A stretch of 57,455 nucleotides of DNA, from NCBI RefSeq assembly GCF_000003605.2, contig NW_003141315.1:48548-106002 (forward strand), given 5' to 3'. This DNA comes from Saccoglossus kowalevskii (Eukaryota > Hemichordata > Enteropneusta > Harrimaniidae). Within the stretch, counting starts at the first letter, position 1; each line of letters opens with the position of its first letter. The translations under genes and the position numbers were made by a program. Below are positions 24,601 to 38,597 of the stretch, piece by piece. The notes below the pieces were generated by a model. It was given only the letters and a program-made list of their open reading frames with translations. It had not been told where the DNA came from and did no database searches.

Positions 24601-27600
24601 GGCCGTAAGGCTTGAAGCCTTAAGACCCTCGCTTGAAAAATGCCTTCGGAATTTCGTTAAAACGCTACTACCCCGTGTTTTGTAAATATTGTTTACGTGG
24701 CTTTATAAATGATACCTCTGTTGTCTGCTTCCGATATTCCGATCAGTTGAAGCAGAATAAGTACGTTGAATCCGTGACTGATCTGACGTAGGGGTATTTT
24801 AAAAAATACACGACTACACACATCTGCTGTTGCTTATTTTGTATTCTGTTTTCATATAATCAAAGCGAGATTCGTCTTTGATTTAGCAGTAATGATTTAA
24901 TCACATTGGGCGGACATCTTAGATTTACAAAAACAAGTGCAAAGGATGACCGTGGGTCATAGCCTCGTTATGGCTCTATGCTAGTTCAAGTATCAAATGC
25001 TATACCAAATGACATGTAACATTGTTATTTCGTGTACAATAGTTTTCTATACTATCCGATGTAGTAACATTGAAGTAAACTGTTTTAGATTTGAACGTTT
25101 ATTTTAGAATGTCTTGCATAATATATGTACGTTTGTCACACTCGGTTGTCACTTTGTCAAGTAAACTAATATTTATGTATAAACAGTGCATGTCTTTATA
25201 TCACCAACTAGAGTTATGTATTTCAGTTGCCATGGGTGTTTTCAAGTCTACTAATTCTGATTTACCCTAAAGTCAAGAATTATAGCTACTTTGGTTTAAA
25301 GCGCGCGAGTTTTCACCTGCGCATGCGTCAGATGCCCATAGCGTGTCATTGTTTACAAACAAGTGTCTACCCATGAGCCTTTTTTAGTGCGTGTTGTTTA
25401 TATCACCGAATCCACAAACACTAACAATTATATGGTTAGTTAGATCTACAATAAAGTAACTCAGATACAGGGTATGTTAGAACATCGACGAAAAACTGTC
25501 CAGCGACGAGACAGAGTTTAAAAAAATATAAACACAAATAAATACACATACATTGTCTTTCAGTGATTTGGTTCGATGTACCCCCCCCCCCCCCGCGCTG
25601 CCATATAAACCGCTACACTAGACTTTGGTCGTCCTAACTTAATAATACTACACTAATTAATAAAATACAAATTCCACAATGTTGAACAGTTCGCAAGAAT
25701 CGAGCAGTGTTGTATTCATTTTCACATGGGGCACATTAGCAAGTATCATGCAGATGGGTATCAAGTGAGTGGGTGAGTGAGTCAGTGAGTGAGTGAGTGA
25801 GTGAGTGGGTGAGTGGGTGGGTGGGTGAACGAATGAATGAATTATGTACATTTACGACTATTGAAATAAAATACAACTGCTCAATAAATCATTGAAATTC
25901 TGAACTGGTTATAGTATTGACAAGAATGAACGAACAACTAAAAAACAAAATAACAAATGAATTAATTAACTAATTGAATGGTTTTCAAACAAACGAAGTT
26001 TCGGCGGCAATACAACTTTAAAATGGTGGACTCAATGCAGGTGATTATCTCATTCCATACCCATATTACGTAATCCACGTCAATACCTGAGAGGTGAGAC
26101 ACAGTTCAATAGTAAAATCGCCAGCCAGAAGTGTTCGTTATAAGCATGGACCTACAAACCACATTTTTTTCATGACTAGGACAGCGTTTCGTCAATTATT
26201 CAAATATGTTGGGTATTTAAACCTTTTTAACGTATGACATATGTTTTTGACATTTACGTTACACGATTTTGAAAGAAATATGCACAGTCAAATATTTTAG
26301 AAACAAATATCTACTTGGGGATTTACTGAAAAAATACACCTACAGAGACTTGATAAAGAAAATCAAAAACAAAGACAGTAAAATGTGCAAGTCGCGCAAC
26401 GTGCCTGGCAAAAATATCTACAGAATTTAATGAAAAATTTTATTATAAATCACACACACCAGAGTATGGCAAATAAATACAGTAACACCAACTAAGAGCA
26501 AATCAAGTAATGTCGCAGTAGTTCTGTGATTTATATCACAGAGTATTTGATGGTCAACTAATGTTTATTTATTGAACATTTTGACTCTAAAATGTTCAAA
26601 TCGCGTAACGAGCCAAGCCAAAATACCACCCCTAATTAGACGTGCTGGCGAGTATCCCATTGTCTTTTCTATGTGTTATTTCGAGTGGGTATTATTTGGA
26701 AAAATAGTTTGCCGACAACCCAAATTAGTTGATAAGTGCATTCTTACCATAATAACGGAATAGTGACTGTGGATAAATCGCCATGGTTGCACCACGGTTG
26801 TCATAGATACACGTCTGGTATTTTGGGCGCACCGTGGTTTTGAACACCGTCGCTATCGTGGTGCCGAATGGAACTATTTATCCAATTATTCAAAGATTCC
26901 ATTTATTTCTCGGGTGTAGTCATTTAGCGTACGCCGAGCAATCCGATGTTGATATTCAATAAAACAAGTACGTACGATACATACAACTAATACTGCTTCA
27001 TCCAGGGTAATTTTTCATATGACTGTTGGCTTGGCAGGTTGAACATCGTCGTTTAATCCAATTATTATTTCTGAACCACTCGGTGTGAAATTGTTTTATT
27101 AATGTTTTTTTTTTGTTTTTGTTTTTTTTTTCGTTTTTCAACATAGACATTGGGGATTACTTGCAATGAATCTAAATCTGGCGTGGGTTGCCCTAGGAAT
27201 GCAATGACGGCATGACAAAGGGTGAATTTACAGTCAATTACACCAAGTACCACGGGATTCAATTTCATGGCGTGAACAACGGCCCTGTTTCAGTTTTATT
27301 GAATTAATCTGTTTGATTGTAGTTGTCCTTATACACGGTGACAGTTACTAGTAACTTTCACACGGCCACTATATATTTGCACGTGAAGACACTATAGTCT
27401 AGTTAACGGTATCGATCAGTTTTACTCTGTGGATCAATATAATATCTGGCAAAAGCTGTTTTTTAATTTGTTCATATTGCCAGTGTAATACTAAGGCATA
27501 ATTATCTCTGTGACGCCAAATCATTGGATATTTGCATGAAAGCATTCACATCCCCGGAATGAATGAATGAGCGATGGGTTTACATGGGTGCTGTTAGCAT

Positions 27601-28740
27601 GTGCGTAGCATGAGTATCCTGTCCAATTTGAAAACATGTTAAAAAATGACAAAAAAACGTTGCTTTTGCCCCTTTGAATGTAAAACATGTCATGGTGGGT
27701 TGGTAGTTGTTTCTGGATAAGTGAGATCGTCTCAGTGAAGTATTTCCATCGTTATATACATACTGAATAAATAGATATAAATGTGTGTAGAAAGTTATAG
27801 AAATGTTGCTCCCTCTAGGCGACAATCGTGTTTGTGTTTATATCATGGAGAAATGACTCTACAGGTGCAGTGTTTGTTTGTTTTTAAACATCTACAATTA
27901 TTGGCAATGAGTAGACAACTTTAATTGGGGTGCTAGTTGAATTGATCATTTTTTTAAGGGCAATTAAATTCTTCCACAAAAAAATACTATCAATGGTTTT
28001 CTTGTCATTTTTCAAGCTTCCCTACATTGGTGATCGCAGCCTTTTGTTTCACCCTGTTAAATGTTCTTAATAGAGGTGCATTTCTATAAATCCCACTTAT
28101 ATATTATATATTATAAAAGAAGGCCCCGTGATATTGGAATATTGAAACATAAATCTAACCTCATACAATTTTCAAATATCTCCTGATCTCGGGCTAACGC
28201 TCTTGAGCCAGCATATCAACTTCTGGAAATCAGGTAACTTTTCAGTTCGGTGAAGAAGAATATGATGATTGTACACATTTCGTGTCAAAGTATAAAGATA
28301 ACATGAAAGTATATTTGCTGGTAAATGCTATAAGAATGTCGATGGCTAAAACTGAGCCAATAGTGGCCAACATCAATCAGAATCTATGTGTGTTTAGAAA
28401 GCATGGCATTTTGTCGAAAAAGACAATTATCTGACTTATGTTTTCAGGTTTGCTAAAATTCATATAGCGGCTCGCCGTTTGGTTTATCGGGGTTTTGAAA
28501 ATATTCCCTACAAAAGTGTATTTATATTTTATACGACGGTAACCACGTGTTTTCTAAAACGCGATCAGAAAGACCATGTTGAGGCCTCATGTTGAGCGTT
28601 AATGTCTCATTGACAGCACATTTTGAAAAAAACAGCTACTATTTCAGATAAAGTTGAAACAATAATTAGAAAGTCCAGATACTCTCACTCAGAATACATT
28701 CTTTACATCTGTGCCTTTTAATAATAAACAGGTAAATAGA

Positions 28741-28783
<43 letters not shown>

Positions 28784-30479
28784 ATGATAACCGTGGATGT
28801 GTTATTATTTTTTTTGGTTTATGTTACTACGGCTCACCTATCAATTCTATGGGTCAGCCCTCTACAAAAAAAATGGTGTTTCAACAATTTCAGGCATTAT
28901 TTATTCAAAAAACTTGGGCTTGATAGGTTTTGGCCATTATTGGACCGGTTATAAAATACTATCCTTTCTTCAATTTTACTATATTACTGAAATTGTGACA
29001 TGTGTGTTTTCTTATTTGACTTTGGTGAATACATCGTGGAATAAAAACGATTTATTGTGACAATGAAAACAATCCGAGATATTCGATAATTCGGCTCCTT
29101 GCGGAAATGTGGGAAGGGGTGGCAGAAAACGGTCTCACTTCATGCGAAAAAAAAACACTTCTATTTGCTGGTTGTTCTCTCGCAACTTCATTAAATGTGC
29201 ATATTTTCTCATTTGACTTTCGTGCAATGTATATATCGCTAGTTACTTCTTCAGAAAGTTATAGCCAATATAAAAATTAAAAACGTGTGTTTTCCTTGCC
29301 ACTACAATGTCGGTCGAAGTATGGACGCCGTTAAACAACATTCAACCTACGTATAAGAGTGCTAAACAAGGCACGGAATGAAACGTGTGCTGCAATTAAT
29401 ACGCTTATTATCAACACGCATTGGTATATCAATAGAACGACATTCGTTAATAGTCATGTGCCTTACCTTACTAGTGATGTCATAGACGACGAGGCCAGCC
29501 TGTACGTTACGATAATACATTGGCGCTATACAATGGTATTTCTCAGCTCCAGCAGTGTCCCAAATTTGGAATTTCACTAGTCTGTCCCCAACATGTATTC
29601 TGTTGACTGTGAATTCCGCTGCGAATGAAAACGAGAACTATCTTGCTATGTGTCGATGCAAAGTGTGTGTAGAGTGAAAAAACGCGAACTGTACGGTGAC
29701 GCAGTTTGCGTTACATTTGCACTACTGTGGAGTGCCAGTGTTTTAAATTACCGTGTGCGTGCCGGGTGTGGGTGAGCGTTAATTCACGACAGGGTGACAT
29801 TGTCAATATTAGGTTCATTCTGCGAAACACGGCAGCAGCCGCGGCGACAAAAGCAAACCTTAAAATTAATACGCAACCCGTTATCGGGACATTATTGCAT
29901 TCGTTATTATGCTGTTATTATGCCGTTTATGCTGTTATTATTAATCTTTGGCCTTTGTCAAATTCGCCAACTGGCAATCGACAAGTACAATGCGATGCAG
30001 AATAAACAGTTACCGATTTACTAAATCTAGCACGCCCATTCAATGTCACGAGATCGGATTTTCCGCAATGAAACACAAATACAACTGCGCCATTCCCGCC
30101 TTCACCTTTGTGTATGAATCATATTGTTCATATTCGCATCATTTACGCTGAATGTGGTTGACCGATGGTTGGAGTTTTGACCTAAGTTCAATACTATAGT
30201 ATCGTAAAAAAAAATCGGTAGGTAGGATGAGCTATTGATCAAAACAATATCGGTTGTCCAGACCCGGGTCAGCAGTATTCCCACTAACTGTATACGCAGT
30301 TCTACGGTAACTATGATGAACGACTATGTTCGTTTTTTTAAATATGGTATTTACTCACCCCCTATGGTTGGTGGTTGGTCGTGGTACTCGCGGCACGTAA
30401 ATCGCACAGATAAGCATGTTTTACCAACCGACGACTCACCCACCACCACCATTTTGAACATTTCCATTCTCTCGTTCAT
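21609..30479 (-). CDS. Rab5-like small GTPase, copy 2 (199 aa)
   Basis: Five minus-strand exons: 30479-30359, 29618-29467, 23401-23273, 22622-22529, 21712-21609. All splice sites are GT-AG and the total is 199 codons plus stop. G1 is GESSVGKT, switch I ends PTIG, G3 is [11 protein letters not shown]4 is NKAD, G5 is ETSAK. The MYYR block after switch II and the tail KKLPKSEP are Rab5-like. The end RCC would accept two geranylgeranyl groups for membrane attachment. Rab5 relatives control early endosome fusion and uptake. The catalytic glutamine of WDTAGQE is Ala here, which in Rab5-type enzymes should slow GTP hydrolysis. The start is ATG 30479; ATG 30467 is an alternative four codons in. A MITE lies 18 bp past the exon-4 donor. 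Confidence 0.93.
22203..22511 (-). mobile_element. MITE family B copy 1
   Basis: About 309 bp, ends TTAAAGGGCGGTGGTCG and CGACGATTTCCACCCTATAA. The interior matches copy 2 at 55789-56099 in the opposite orientation, for example TTGATTTTCCCACAAT and CACAATACAATGCGC. It lies inside intron 4 of the Rab gene and contains GCGCATGCGTGGCGC near its right end. Confidence 0.82.
24314..24670. mobile_element. Long palindromic MITE (family D)
   Basis: The two halves are near-perfect inverted copies: GAGACTGTTATAGCAT with GCTATAACAGTCTC, CGCCCTCATGCGG with CCACATGAGGGCG, and AATTGCCCGGTGACGT with ACGTCACCGGGCAATT. The loop is about 70 bp. It lies in intron 2 of the Rab gene and makes a spurious frame at 24259-24444. 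Confidence 0.85.
25295..25408 (+). mobile_element. MITE family A, left part only
   Basis: Begins TTTAAAGCGCGCGAG and runs through CACCTGCGCATGCGTC and TGTTTACAAACAAGTGTC, then loses similarity near 25408, so the right end is missing. Confidence 0.7.
25578..25830. repeat. Poly-C run and (GAGT)n/(GGGT)n microsatellite
   Basis: C14 at about 25581 and a GAGT/GGGT tract at 25767-25828. The opposite strand reads as a spurious His-Ser-Pro-Thr frame. Confidence 0.92.
25830..29466. other. Large intron 2 of the Rab5-like gene; no exon seen
   Basis: The 6-kb intron between exons 2 and 3 spans 23402-29466. Besides MITEs and a (AAAT)n tract at 28735-28784 it has two imperfect copies of a ~40-bp string (26383 and 26589, AATGTKCAARTCGCG). 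Short frames lack domain signal. Confidence 0.5.
28735..28784 (+). repeat. (AAAT)n microsatellite
   Basis: About twelve TAAA units inside the large Rab-gene intron. Confidence 0.95.
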
Positions 30480-33230
30480 TGTCTCCCGTAGTCATCAAAC
30501 TGTCCCTTAACCTTGAAAATGTTGATTTGAAGAAGAGCGAGTGAGTTTGTTTAGCAGTGATGAATGTAAACAACGTATGCGTTGTAGTGTTCCTGCAAAA
30601 CGTTCACTTTTAACTGCAGGTGATGCACATATGGAAATGCATTATGATTACGCCATTCTGAAATAAATAAATGTTTAACGGGATGTGCAACATTGTAAAA
30701 AGATGATGAAAAAAAGCAATTTATTTCCTTGTGTAAGCAGAAATGGGCGCGAAAATGTTCCGAATTCACGACTTTAAATAATAGGCAAACAGAAGTTCGG
30801 TAATTGCACCCAGATGGGTTTATGCAATCCATGGAATGAAGGCTTGACGGCATATCACGATTAAAACACAAGCCACCAACAAAATGCAGGTGCCTAAATT
30901 TGAATTAGGCTTGTAATTTGAGATACAAGCGCATGTACATCTTGCTCTCAATATACAGTGATTAGAAAAGTTACGGTGAGTTTTGCTAATCCAGTGTTGC
31001 ATAACAAACACGTGGATGTCGGTGGCCGCGTTCCCACTGCCTGCACAGATTATTCAAATTACCTATAAACATGGCAACGTATTGCTAGGCAACCTCGAAA
31101 CGAGATGGTAGAAATGTTATCCATACGAGTATGTGCGTTAATTAATAAATATAAATAAACAAAAGTCGGTAAAAATATTTTTTTTAAATATTGAGCAAAC
31201 CAACTGCACAGTAATGGCGTGTTGTGCGTATGAGAAAGTCATGTGATGCAGCAAAGCTTACACCATCTGTTTGAGTTCGAAGAATGCTATTATTAGAATG
31301 CAAAATATGAATATATTCAACTGTCGGTCGTTTTATAATAATGGAGATGGATGATTATCTAAACTATAGCCCCCCGATTTATGACGAATATAAGAATTCA
31401 TAAACACCGTGTCTACTGCATAATAAGGCTATGGTGTGTATCATACGGGTGAATCGATCAATTTGTCAGAAAAAACAAACTTTATAGATTATCTTGCACG
31501 CTGAACAACAAATGTCGTCGATTTTACTTCAGCGAGGCAAATATTGGCACTTTAATAACGGCCGTGATCTGGGAGTTTGAACCTCATTGTTCTCCGTGCA
31601 TTTGCAAAAAAACAAAACGCAGAGCTCAACACTTTCATTTGGTGTGGGCAGTATGACAACATACTAGTAGATAGATATAACAGCGTGTGCATTACCGAAT
31701 ATACCGGGAATCATCAAATGTAATCCGGTCGTAGCTGGCAACCGGTGCCCTTGGTAATTATTTAATATAACCAGATGTGTTGAGCAATAACCGTTCATCA
31801 GGCCATTGCTTGGAACCATTGCTCAAATTAAACAATTAACTAGGATTACGAGTATCTGGTATCAACATCTAAATGTTATATTTATCGGTTCTAGCAGCCT
31901 TCACGCATTGTCTCATCGTACTGTACGTGTACAGTTGTGTTATGTGGGAAGTCCACAATACGAGACCATTGCATTATTATATGATGATGTATAATGGAAT
32001 AAGGCAAATTCATATATATTTATATATTGTATATAAATGAAAAATTACGTATAAAGAACTACATCTTAATATGAGATTCTAAAGTAACGATTTTTCTTGC
32101 AATTGCATACTCGAGGAGTAAAACTTCGGCGGTGCAATTCTGGTGCGCTTGGCAAACTGTAACACCGAATGCCACTCGACGTGGGTCCATAAACATAGGT
32201 ATATACGTTCGATACGTATTATATAATACAGTCCGAGTAAAAAAACTCTTAAAGGTCAACAAAATTCAGTCAAATGTCGGCGATTCTTGCCACCTGAAGA
32301 ACAGTTTTCTGCCTAGCAACGGTTCTTCCAATCAGCTTGAAGGCAACAGTTCATACCAGCTTCACAGTGTTATAAAATAGCCGAATGTTATTACTATTCT
32401 AAACCGCGTATACAGTACTAGTTTACATGGAGTGGAGATACTAGTATAATCATTGTTTATTTTTACCGTCACGGGGTGATGCTATGAATTCATCGGTTAC
32501 AATAATTCGCCTTCACTGTTGGTGTACGCTGGCCACACATATCAATGTAATTGTAAACTACCCGAGTGTACATATACGGGATTCATAGCTCAGTATGAAC
32601 CAATAAAACATATTGTTCGCCGCGCTCTCTATAAATACCTAACGCAGCCCAGCCCACACGGCTTATGATGATACCGGATTATCACTTCGTCATATAAAAA
32701 GCAACGTTTTTCATGAAATTCAGGTCACGGACTGCAGGAGTAACAACACATAATATTTCTGACTATGAAGAATTATATAAGCTATAAGCTTGAAATTAGC
32801 AAACAGGTCCATATCTGAATATTATTGCAATGTCATTCTAATTCAAACCACAGTAAACTGCCATCACTCGCCTAATACTGACTAGAAAGAAATACTGCGG
32901 GTGCAATTGTTAGCTTTTTGTGCGTATTCATTTATTGCGTTTTGAAAAATCATCTCGTATAATTTGTTACAAAATAAAACATTGGTTTTGCAGCTTGCAA
33001 TGTATACTTCCGATGAAAACGCTAGTGCGCATGCGCTTCCAAATAGTTTCCCGCACACAAAAAGCACTGGTACGTTATTTGATAAACCATGGAGGTAAAC
33101 AATTCTGTCTTTCACCTCCATGGTTAAACAGCATCGTTTGTCCAAGCTTAACGCATTTTTCAAAGAATACTGCAGTTTCATAAACTCGAGTGTAAGTGTC
33201 GTGTTGAGTTGTTATAGAACGGTGCCAATT
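30480..33230. other. Upstream flank of Rab5-like copy 2; no gene seen
   Basis: 5' UTR and promoter of the minus-strand Rab gene are expected just above 30480. No TATA box or RNA gene recognised. A short hairpin (AACCATGGAGGT at 33085 and ACCTCCATGGTT at 33114) is the only clear structure. Confidence 0.45.
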
Positions 33231-33234
33231 CTAG

Positions 33235-33846
33235 CTGTGGTCCATAGCTCTTCTTAGTTCGGTCTTTTGTCTGTGTGATGGTATTTTGTTCATTTTTGAT
33301 ATATTTTGTGTCATTAAATTTGTTATTCTCAGTTATTAGGATTTTTATCGACACAGAAGAGCTATGGTTCCTCTCATGGTCCTGCGTAACACAATCGTGC
33401 GACGCCGAAATGGAATCACAAATAAAAGTCGACAAAAGCAGAATATTTTCTAGCATCACACGATCGAAGCTAACGCCAATCGAAAATACGTTTATTAAAC
33501 TCTCACCAAAGCCAAGATCGTGTCAAAAACCATTAGTTTGATGTTATTTTTCCCGGGATTTAGTGCTCCGGACCACACGTAACTCCGGTGACAGCCATTT
33601 TCTTCAGGTCGAACGATAACAATGTGACGTCACTGGAGAACATGCTGTCCAAGCGCTCGGTACATTTCTTAGATAATAAAAAGTACCTAAAGTAGGTTCG
33701 GTATACTTAGTCAGACAGTCAGTTGCCAGTACATGTTTTTGTTATGCAATAAATGGACAAATAAATGTCTTTCCATGCGATGGCGATGCAATTTGGCGTG
33801 AAACGTGTTACGTAAGTCTATGGGAGGAACCATAGCTCTTTTCTGT
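33235..33846. repeat. Cluster of inverted CCATAGCTCTT repeats
   Basis: Three copies of a ~12-30 bp string: CCATAGCTCTTCT at 33241, its inverse AGAAGAGCTATGGTTCCTCT at 33355, and GAGGAACCATAGCTCTTTTC at 33824. The second and third match over about 30 bp with opposite orientation, consistent with termini of a ~490 bp non-autonomous element. Confidence 0.5.
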
Positions 33847-33852
33847 CAATAA

Positions 33853-34085
33853 CAGTGGCGGCGGCACAAGGGGGCAGAGGGGGTCGCCCCCTTCGAAAAA
33901 AATGTTGGGGGCGTCCCCCCTTCAAAATCAAGCTGAACCTCTTTGTGTCAGCCAAATTTGCCCCTCAATATGCAGAAAAATAGCGTTTCGGGGGGAGCAT
34001 GCCTCCGGACCCCTTAGTAAGGTCGCGGGGTTGGTTAGCAGATCCCGTCCCCCATGCAAAATGTCGTGCCACCGTCTCTGAATAC
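33853..34085 (+). mobile_element. Non-autonomous repeat, CAGTGGCGG family, copy 1
   Basis: Starts CAGTGGCGGCGGCACAAGG and shares TGTCAGCCAAATTTGCCCC and CTCAATATGCAGAA with the reverse complement of 54850-54955. A short third piece with CAGTGGCGGTGGCAC lies at 51772. The right end CGTGCCACCGTCTCTG roughly inverts the left. No ORF. Confidence 0.65.
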
Positions 34086-34089
34086 AAAT

Positions 34090-37000
34090 CCTAATATTTG
34101 AAAATAACAAATTTTATGACACAAAATGTATCAGAAGTGACTAAAATATCACCACAAAGACTAAAGATCTAGACCGACACGAGAACCGCTATCGACCCAC
34201 AGCTATGCGTACTGGTCATGTTGATCGGCGAATGAGCATCCAGGGAATTACTTGAAAATCCCCCATGCATTTTTAACGAATGTGTCTCAACTAATCCCCT
34301 AGTTTAGGCGAAGAGTCATCTAGCTTGTAATCGTGTAAATTATTTCTGAATAACGGTTAAAATGGTGAATTACTGTAAAACACACCAGCCGTCAAACAAC
34401 GTTGGGGTTGTTGGAACTTTTTCACAATAACACCAATGTCGGATTTTTGAGCCATTTGCCATTGCTTTTCATGAAATAAAATTTTCGGCATAACTCAATA
34501 ATTAGTACCTTGCATATGATGCAAATATATATATGTACTAATGTTTTCCCCAAATTATTAGGAAATTCATGCTATTTTTATGAATAATGCTTTGTCAAAA
34601 GCCCTTGTTTTTGCTTGTATTCATCCGGGTCCCCTCAATATATATTTCATATTAGGAAGCAATGCAATCGTAACAGTCGGTGATTCGTGTCTGTATCAAT
34701 AATTGTTTAACCTAACAAAATAGGTCGAATGCCCACGAAAGACCCCAATACACTGCTCAGCTGTGGAAGCATCATTATTAAGGCCCATTCACCTGCATAC
34801 ACAGCATGATGTGAACAATACAGCTTATTATATACAATTTACACATAGCTATAAATAATGTGGGACTGGACAAATTTATGCTGGGCATTTGCTAATGTTT
34901 CAACTATCATTGCATTTTTTTTATATCGAACGGTGTTCGTGTATAATAAATGTGTATATAAATTAGGAATATTAATTTCATGTTAATTAAATTCACATTC
35001 ACATTTTACCAATCACACCCCAGACTAAGCTAAAAACATAAAACGTGTGAAATTAATGTTGTGATTTGCTAAACAAAATATGATATATTATTTTAAAAGC
35101 GAATATCCTGCTGGGTAGTATTATTCTTTTAAACGAACATGCCTCTACTGTAACTGACCTTCATAAACAATATGAGAGATAGCGATGGGCACTAATTTTA
35201 TATTTTGTTTATCCATATATCCGTTTAACATAGTTTAAAGCGAAGGGTTTGTTACCTGCGCATGCGTAGGAATTGAGTCCCAGGCGACGATAGCGATAAT
35301 GGGTAGATGCTTGTTTGTAAACAACGACACGCTGCGGCCGTTTGCCGCACGTACAGGTGACAACTCCCCCGCTTTAACATAAACTTGAACACGGAAATCG
35401 TAATTTTTTAACGCGTATTCAAGACATCCAACAATGTCCCCAGCAGTGTTTTGCTTGTATACATTATCGCCATTCATGTACATTGAAAACATTAACAATA
35501 ATGTTAGAGTAAATTCAATGTATGGACAACGAACTTACAGCGAGTGTAAACAAAATTCGTAAGAGTAACTTGTGACTTCCGTGGAAACGTCCTTATCAAT
35601 ATTCCAATAACTCCGATCAACTCGTTGAAGTGACCACAAATAAGATTCGTATGGATAATTTACACAATCATGCTTTTGTATCTTTACAACAATGTTGCAG
35701 TGTGAAAACAGGTACGCACGATAGAAAATAATTAATCAAGTCAAGTAGTGCCAAGGAAAGTCTCCATGACATTAGGTCATTTGATGGCGGAAATAAGTGA
35801 GTCACATTTTCGAGGGGACTTTCGTAGGGAATATGATGATGATGTAAATTAAAGATTCTGAAGACGCTTTTTTAGATACGGTATCTCACGCTAATACGAC
35901 CCAACAACGCACGAATATATACTTTATAGTGATTTTTGATTCTCGGGTACAATAAATAACATTTATTGAATATTTAACTTAGAAAAACAACCCTTATAAC
36001 CCGTAGGCAGGCCAGCCACACTGGTTCTTACTGCAAGAGGTAACGCCCCCCCCCTGCCAAATTATAAGGCAAATTAAAAACAAGATACAAACACGTAACG
36101 TGTTGTGTAATTACATACACATACGTAACAGCGTTGAATAAGATGTATGGAAGCAGACCCCGGAAGCAGACACAGACAAGAAACAAGATCGAACTGAACA
36201 ACAAGTTGAATTACAGCAACGTAAAAACAATCACTGCACAATAACAATAACTTTATAGTACACAGTCGTGTAGTATTTGACATGAAGATATCAAAACGTA
36301 TTTATTACTCCTATTATAGATTAATATTGATTATCACAACTAGCAAGTCGTACAATAAGCATTCAAATTTGCATTTGCTAATGTAGACTTTAAAAACAAT
36401 ATTCATTTTATAAAAGCACTATTCGTAATCAAAAATAACCCCTTTGTTTGTAGTACTGTGTTTTCCCGAACCGATGGAACATATTCTGTCACCCTCAAGC
36501 GTAAACCGCGAGCCTGACAATCAAGTCTGCTTTGGTGTCGCATTGCACTGATAAAGTCGACGCGCCCGACGTCATTGAGAAAGATTTGATTCAGTAACAC
36601 ATTAGCTGGTTTATGTGTGTTACAACAGTTACATATCCGTGTCAGCTCACACAAGGACAGCGCCACATTGATAATGTCACATGTATGTTTTTGTTATTAC
36701 AGAATGTCACAATGTATTTCCTGATTTATTTATTATTTTGTTTTTGCTGATTGATAATAAACCACTGATAGACATGGATGTGGCTCAAAGGGATTTTAAA
36801 TATTGTAATTGTAATATACAGGGTAATGTTTGTTCATTGTACAAATTTTGTTATAACAAATCATAAAATTATGTCTTAAAAATGATGTAATTGTTTATGT
36901 TCTAACAAATGCTACAATATATCAATTTTATTATGATTATCCGGGTATTAAAATATAGAACAGATTGTGACAGGACAATGGTACATCGATAATATATTGC

Positions 37001-38590
37001 AGACATATGTCAGCCTGCACGCCTAGTCGGTGCTGCTCTCCACCACAATATTTCACTGCATGATTCAATTATGTAATGAATATAAAATAATTCATATTTG
37101 AAACCATTGTCAGTATCAAGCAATAAACATGACAAGAATAGAGACAATCCAGATATCGAAGATTACAATAATTGAGTCAGAACAAACTCTTGACGGTTTT
37201 TGATCAGGGACTAAGTTTGAACTCACAATGTCGTACACAATCTGATTTTTTTAGTCCATGGATATCTAGTGCATACCCGGCTTTACATATTCTTACAGTG
37301 ATACATAGTCTTGATTGTAATATGTATAATGATGCCGAAATATTACCGTTTAATAGCCACGCACTTCCGATGAAATGAAACAATGCTCACATCTGCAGAC
37401 GCTTTAAATTTGTGTTCGCGTAATTAGGGGTGATTATTTAACTCTAGATACGTCACGCAATTCAGGGGGGCATTCAGTTATCAATTGATGCGCGCGGAAA
37501 GTTATCTGTAAACAAAAATGGATCCAATTTTAAACCTAGATTCCACCTATAAAGGTGATGATCGGCGCGTTGAGCATTCCGATTTAATGTAAACTAATAT
37601 ATGTATATCGATCATGCTACGGCTCAACGACCTCTACCCTGTAAAATTACGTCATATGAGACTCTTTTAGAGTCTAGTAAACGCTACCTGTGCACGTGGA
37701 GGTAAAATTTGTACCGCCCATGTTTAACGTATAAATTACTGTATTTTCAGTACATTAAACATAACCTCCCTACAGGTGAAAGTAAAAACCCGTTTTTCCA
37801 AAGTTGTGTTCCCGTGCACCTGTTCCCCTAAGGCGAAAACAAAATATGTGATGCAATAGTCGTTATACATCGATAGAGGACGCAATTTAACGTTCGCGGG
37901 GTTAGCACCAATTTGATTACATAAGCTCCCTACCTTGCGTCAAAAATAAGCTGAAAAAAATCATCTTTTCTCGTGAATTAATGTTTTATGGGGAAAATAT
38001 TTGAAAACATACCCTTTATTTTATCTCAACAGTGACAATATGTAAATTAAAAATATGAAATTAAAAAAGTATTATGCTTTATATGCCAGCTTCATCATTT
38101 CTCTAATTCTGAAATACTAGAAACAGACACAAGTGTTTTCAATGTGGTTAATGCATTAACTCAAATACTTTTTATAATTACAAATACAGCATATTTTACC
38201 GGGTTTTTTTTTGCATTCTGTGCACATTTTTGTCTAAAACATCGCATTGATTGTATTTATGATGCGGGTATCGCCGATCCAATTTAATCTTTATTTTTTT
38301 TTATTGAAAAACATATAATACTTTTCGGAGTTATTTTTGTAATGTATATATCGAGTTGTAAGGTTGTACCTTATTATAATATCTTTGTCTTTAAGCTTTA
38401 TATTAATAAAAAAATAATAAAATAAAATGGGAGTATTTTACAATCCAAAAGTTTTCGTTGAATGCAATACATGTATGTAAATTAGGCATATGTTATTACA
38501 GGTCACACATTACCTCACATCATCTGGGCGCTGCTATATTCATATTCGGCGCATACTGTTTACGTTTCTAACAATTTATTTGAGAGCGAG
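34090..38590. other. Non-coding interval before PEX11G
   Basis: AT-rich DNA with one MITE-A copy. A minus-strand frame at 36666-36403 (87 codons) has no recognisable domain or good splice context and was not called. Confidence 0.45.
35232..35378 (-). mobile_element. MITE family A copy
   Basis: About 147 bp from TTTAAAGCG to CCCGCTTTAA, carrying TACCTGCGCATGCGTAGG, GATAGCGATAATGGGTAG and GCTTGTTTGTAAACAACG. Orientation is opposite to the 45.3-kb copy. Confidence 0.8.
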
Positions 38591-38597
38591 ACGCCGT

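Noticed and set aside
29359-29580. Plus-strand frame over 29.4-29.6 kb
   Set aside because: Antisense shadow of Rab exon 2.
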